Shown: one piece after another, positions 5,156 to 6,227 of the stretch
Layout: every line of letters starts with the position of its first letter
Position numbering within the stretch: position 1 is the first letter of the stretch
Assembly: GCA_013812995.1 (NCBI GenBank)
Contig: JACCSL010000175.1
Span: forward strand, 1 to 6,227
Reading direction: 5' to 3'
Length of the DNA stretch: 6,227 nucleotides
Source of the DNA: Ardenticatenales bacterium
Lineage (GTDB): Bacteria; Chloroflexota; Anaerolineae; Ardenticatenales; Ardenticatenaceae
Program-made: the position numbers and the translations under genes
Notes under the pieces: model-generated
Told to the model about the DNA's origin: nothing
The model's database searches: none
What the model saw: only the letters and a program-made list of their open reading frames with translations

Positions 5156-6227
5156 CTACTTGCGTTCTTGTGTAGCGGTGAGGATGGGGAGAAGGGAGAG
5201 GGTGGAAAAGAGAACCAGAATGAGCGCGGGCGCGGCGGCACGAGCGAAAAAGCCCTCGGCGGTAGCAGACCAGATGCGGGTTGCCAGCGTTTCAAAGCCG
5301 ATAGGGCCCAGCAAAAGCGTCGAGGGGAGTTCCTTCATGGTGGTTAGGAAGACGAGCATCGCCGCATTGATGATTCCGGCGCGTGCCAGGGGCAAGGTGA
5401 TTCGGAAGAGTGCGGAAAGCGGTCCGTAGCCTAGTGAGCGCGCTGCTTCCTCCAGCCGGGGATTGATCTGTAGCAGGGCTGCTTCTATCGCACCGATCGC
5501 CTCAGGCAGGAAACGCACTGTATACGCCAGCAGGAGCATCGGCATAGTCTGGTAGAGAAAGGGAACATAGTTGGCCCCAAAAAAGACCAGAGAAAGTGCC
5601 ACCACGATACCGGGCAATGCATAGCCCACATAGGCCATCCTCGAAATCACCCGGCTCGTGCGCCCAGGATAGCGCGCCGCGAGAAAGGCAATAGGCAGCG
5701 CCATCGCCGTCGCGACCACCGCTGCCAACCCGCTGGCATACAGCGAGTTTCCCGTGGCGACCCAGAGCGTGCGCAGCGTCTCTCCTGCCTGGAGGCCGCG
5801 TAGGAGCCAGTAAACGAGAACCGTGATCGGCATGCCCAGCGCAAGCAGTACCACAATCGTACAGAATAGAAGCGCAGGCCACGTCCAGCGACCCAGCGGG
5901 ACCGTCGTATGGCGGCGCTTGGCCCCGCTGCCTACGTTATGGTACCGGGCCTTGCCCCGCGTCCACGCCTCCAGCGATAACATGGAAAAGGTCAGAAAGA
6001 TGAGCATCAACGCCAGAACCGCTGCCCCGCTTCGATTGAGGGAAGCGGTGTACTGGGTATAAATGGCTCGCGTGAAGGAGTTGAACTGGAGCAGCGAGAC
6101 CGCGCCAAAATCGCTCAGCGAATACAGAGCAACGAGCATGGCCCCCGATGTAATAGAAGGGCGGAGCAGCGGTAGGGTCAGGTGGAAGAACGTTGCAATC
6201 GGGCCATGTCCCAGGCTGCGGGCCGAT
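5156..6227 (-). CDS. Double-domain ABC transporter permease, FbpB/SfuB iron(III) type, N-terminus cut by window edge
   Basis: Membrane subunit of an importer. The frame stays open from 6226 to a TAG at 5158-5156, giving 356 residues of a protein that is usually about 500-550 long; the Met at 6139 is internal. Two EAA loops, where the cytoplasmic ATPase docks, are visible: the first at window residues 2-28 (ARSLGHGPIA, then TLPLLRPSI), and the second at 259-285 (EEAARSLGYGPL, then TLPLARAGI). Two permease units fused in one chain is the FbpB/HitB/SfuB arrangement. MKELPSTLLLGPIGFETLAT (297-316) closely resembles the iron(III) permeases, which import ferric iron handed over by a periplasmic-type binding protein. 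Hydrophobic helices lie at about 66-85, 114-140, 161-183, 197-217, 226-250, 283-299 and 331-351. No ATPase or binding-protein gene follows it; these would have to be upstream, beyond the right edge. Thiamine or other substrates of related permeases are possible but less likely. Confidence 0.9.
   Translation of the reverse strand, partial: SARSLGHGPIATFFHLTLPLLRPSITSGAMLVALYSLSDFGAVSLLQFNSFTRAIYTQYTASLNRSGAAVLALMLIFLTFSMLSLEAWTRGKARYHNVGSGAKRRHTTVPLGRWTWPALLFCTIVVLLALGMPITVLVYWLLRGLQAGETLRTLWVATGNSLYASGLAAVVATAMALPIAFLAARYPGRTSRVISRMAYVGYALPGIVVALSLVFFGANYVPFLYQTMPMLLLAYTVRFLPEAIGAIEAALLQINPRLEEAARSLGYGPLSALFRITLPLARAGIINAAMLVFLTTMKELPSTLLLGPIGFETLATRIWSATAEGFFARAAAPALILVLFSTLSLLPILTATQERK

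Noticed and set aside
5091..5160. Intrinsic terminator after the permease gene
   Set aside because: Only short CACAAC repeats and a 4 bp symmetry are seen; there is no GC-rich stem followed by a T-tract.
6137..6139. Met at 6139 as the true start of the ABC permease
   Set aside because: The frame stays open to the window edge, and the 29 codons upstream encode a clear EAA loop, so the Met is internal.

Overview
This 6.2 kb window is ordinary, gene-dense bacterial chromosome of moderately high GC content. It holds eight protein-coding genes, two of them cut by the window edges. I see no rRNA, tRNA, CRISPR array, transposase or integrase. No gene fixes the taxon. The moderate-to-high GC, ATGA-overlapped genes, a Thr/Pro-rich lipoprotein linker and a compact secreted subtilase would fit a Chloroflexota-type bacterium, but that is a weak guess from general impression.

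Left block, minus strand (1-1498). Three genes are transcribed leftward from an extended -10 promoter near 1527-1535: a divergent YjeF_N / NAD(P)H-hydrate-epimerase-like protein, then methylglyoxal synthase (mgsA), then a CrcB/FluC fluoride channel (C-terminus off the left edge). Both junctions are 4-base ATGA stop/start overlaps, so the three are probably translationally coupled. A possible common theme is relief of stalled lower glycolysis: fluoride inhibits enolase, MgsA drains dihydroxyacetone phosphate and frees phosphate, and NADHX is a by-product of GAPDH. The YjeF_N protein has lost the hallmark GNNGGDG loop, so its activity is uncertain. This block is the most interesting part of the window.

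Middle block, plus strand (1629-3595). Across a 130 bp divergent intergenic region runs a second operon: a thioredoxin-fold (TlpA/ResA-like) lipoprotein with a WCTTC active site, a class I SAM-dependent methyltransferase, and a small protein with an N-terminal DUF2283-like part and a C-terminal KTSC domain. A strong stem-loop at 3570-3595 with A and T tracts on both sides ends this operon, and can also serve the convergent protease gene.

Right block, minus strand (3641-6227). A secreted subtilisin-family (S8) protease with signal peptide, I9-type propeptide and complete catalytic residues is preceded by a 249 bp AT-rich intergenic region carrying a weak promoter candidate, a 9 bp direct repeat and a small stem-loop. 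Upstream of that is the C-terminal two thirds of a double-domain ABC permease of the FbpB/SfuB Fe(III) type, whose N-terminus lies beyond the right edge. Its partner ATPase and binding protein are not in the window.
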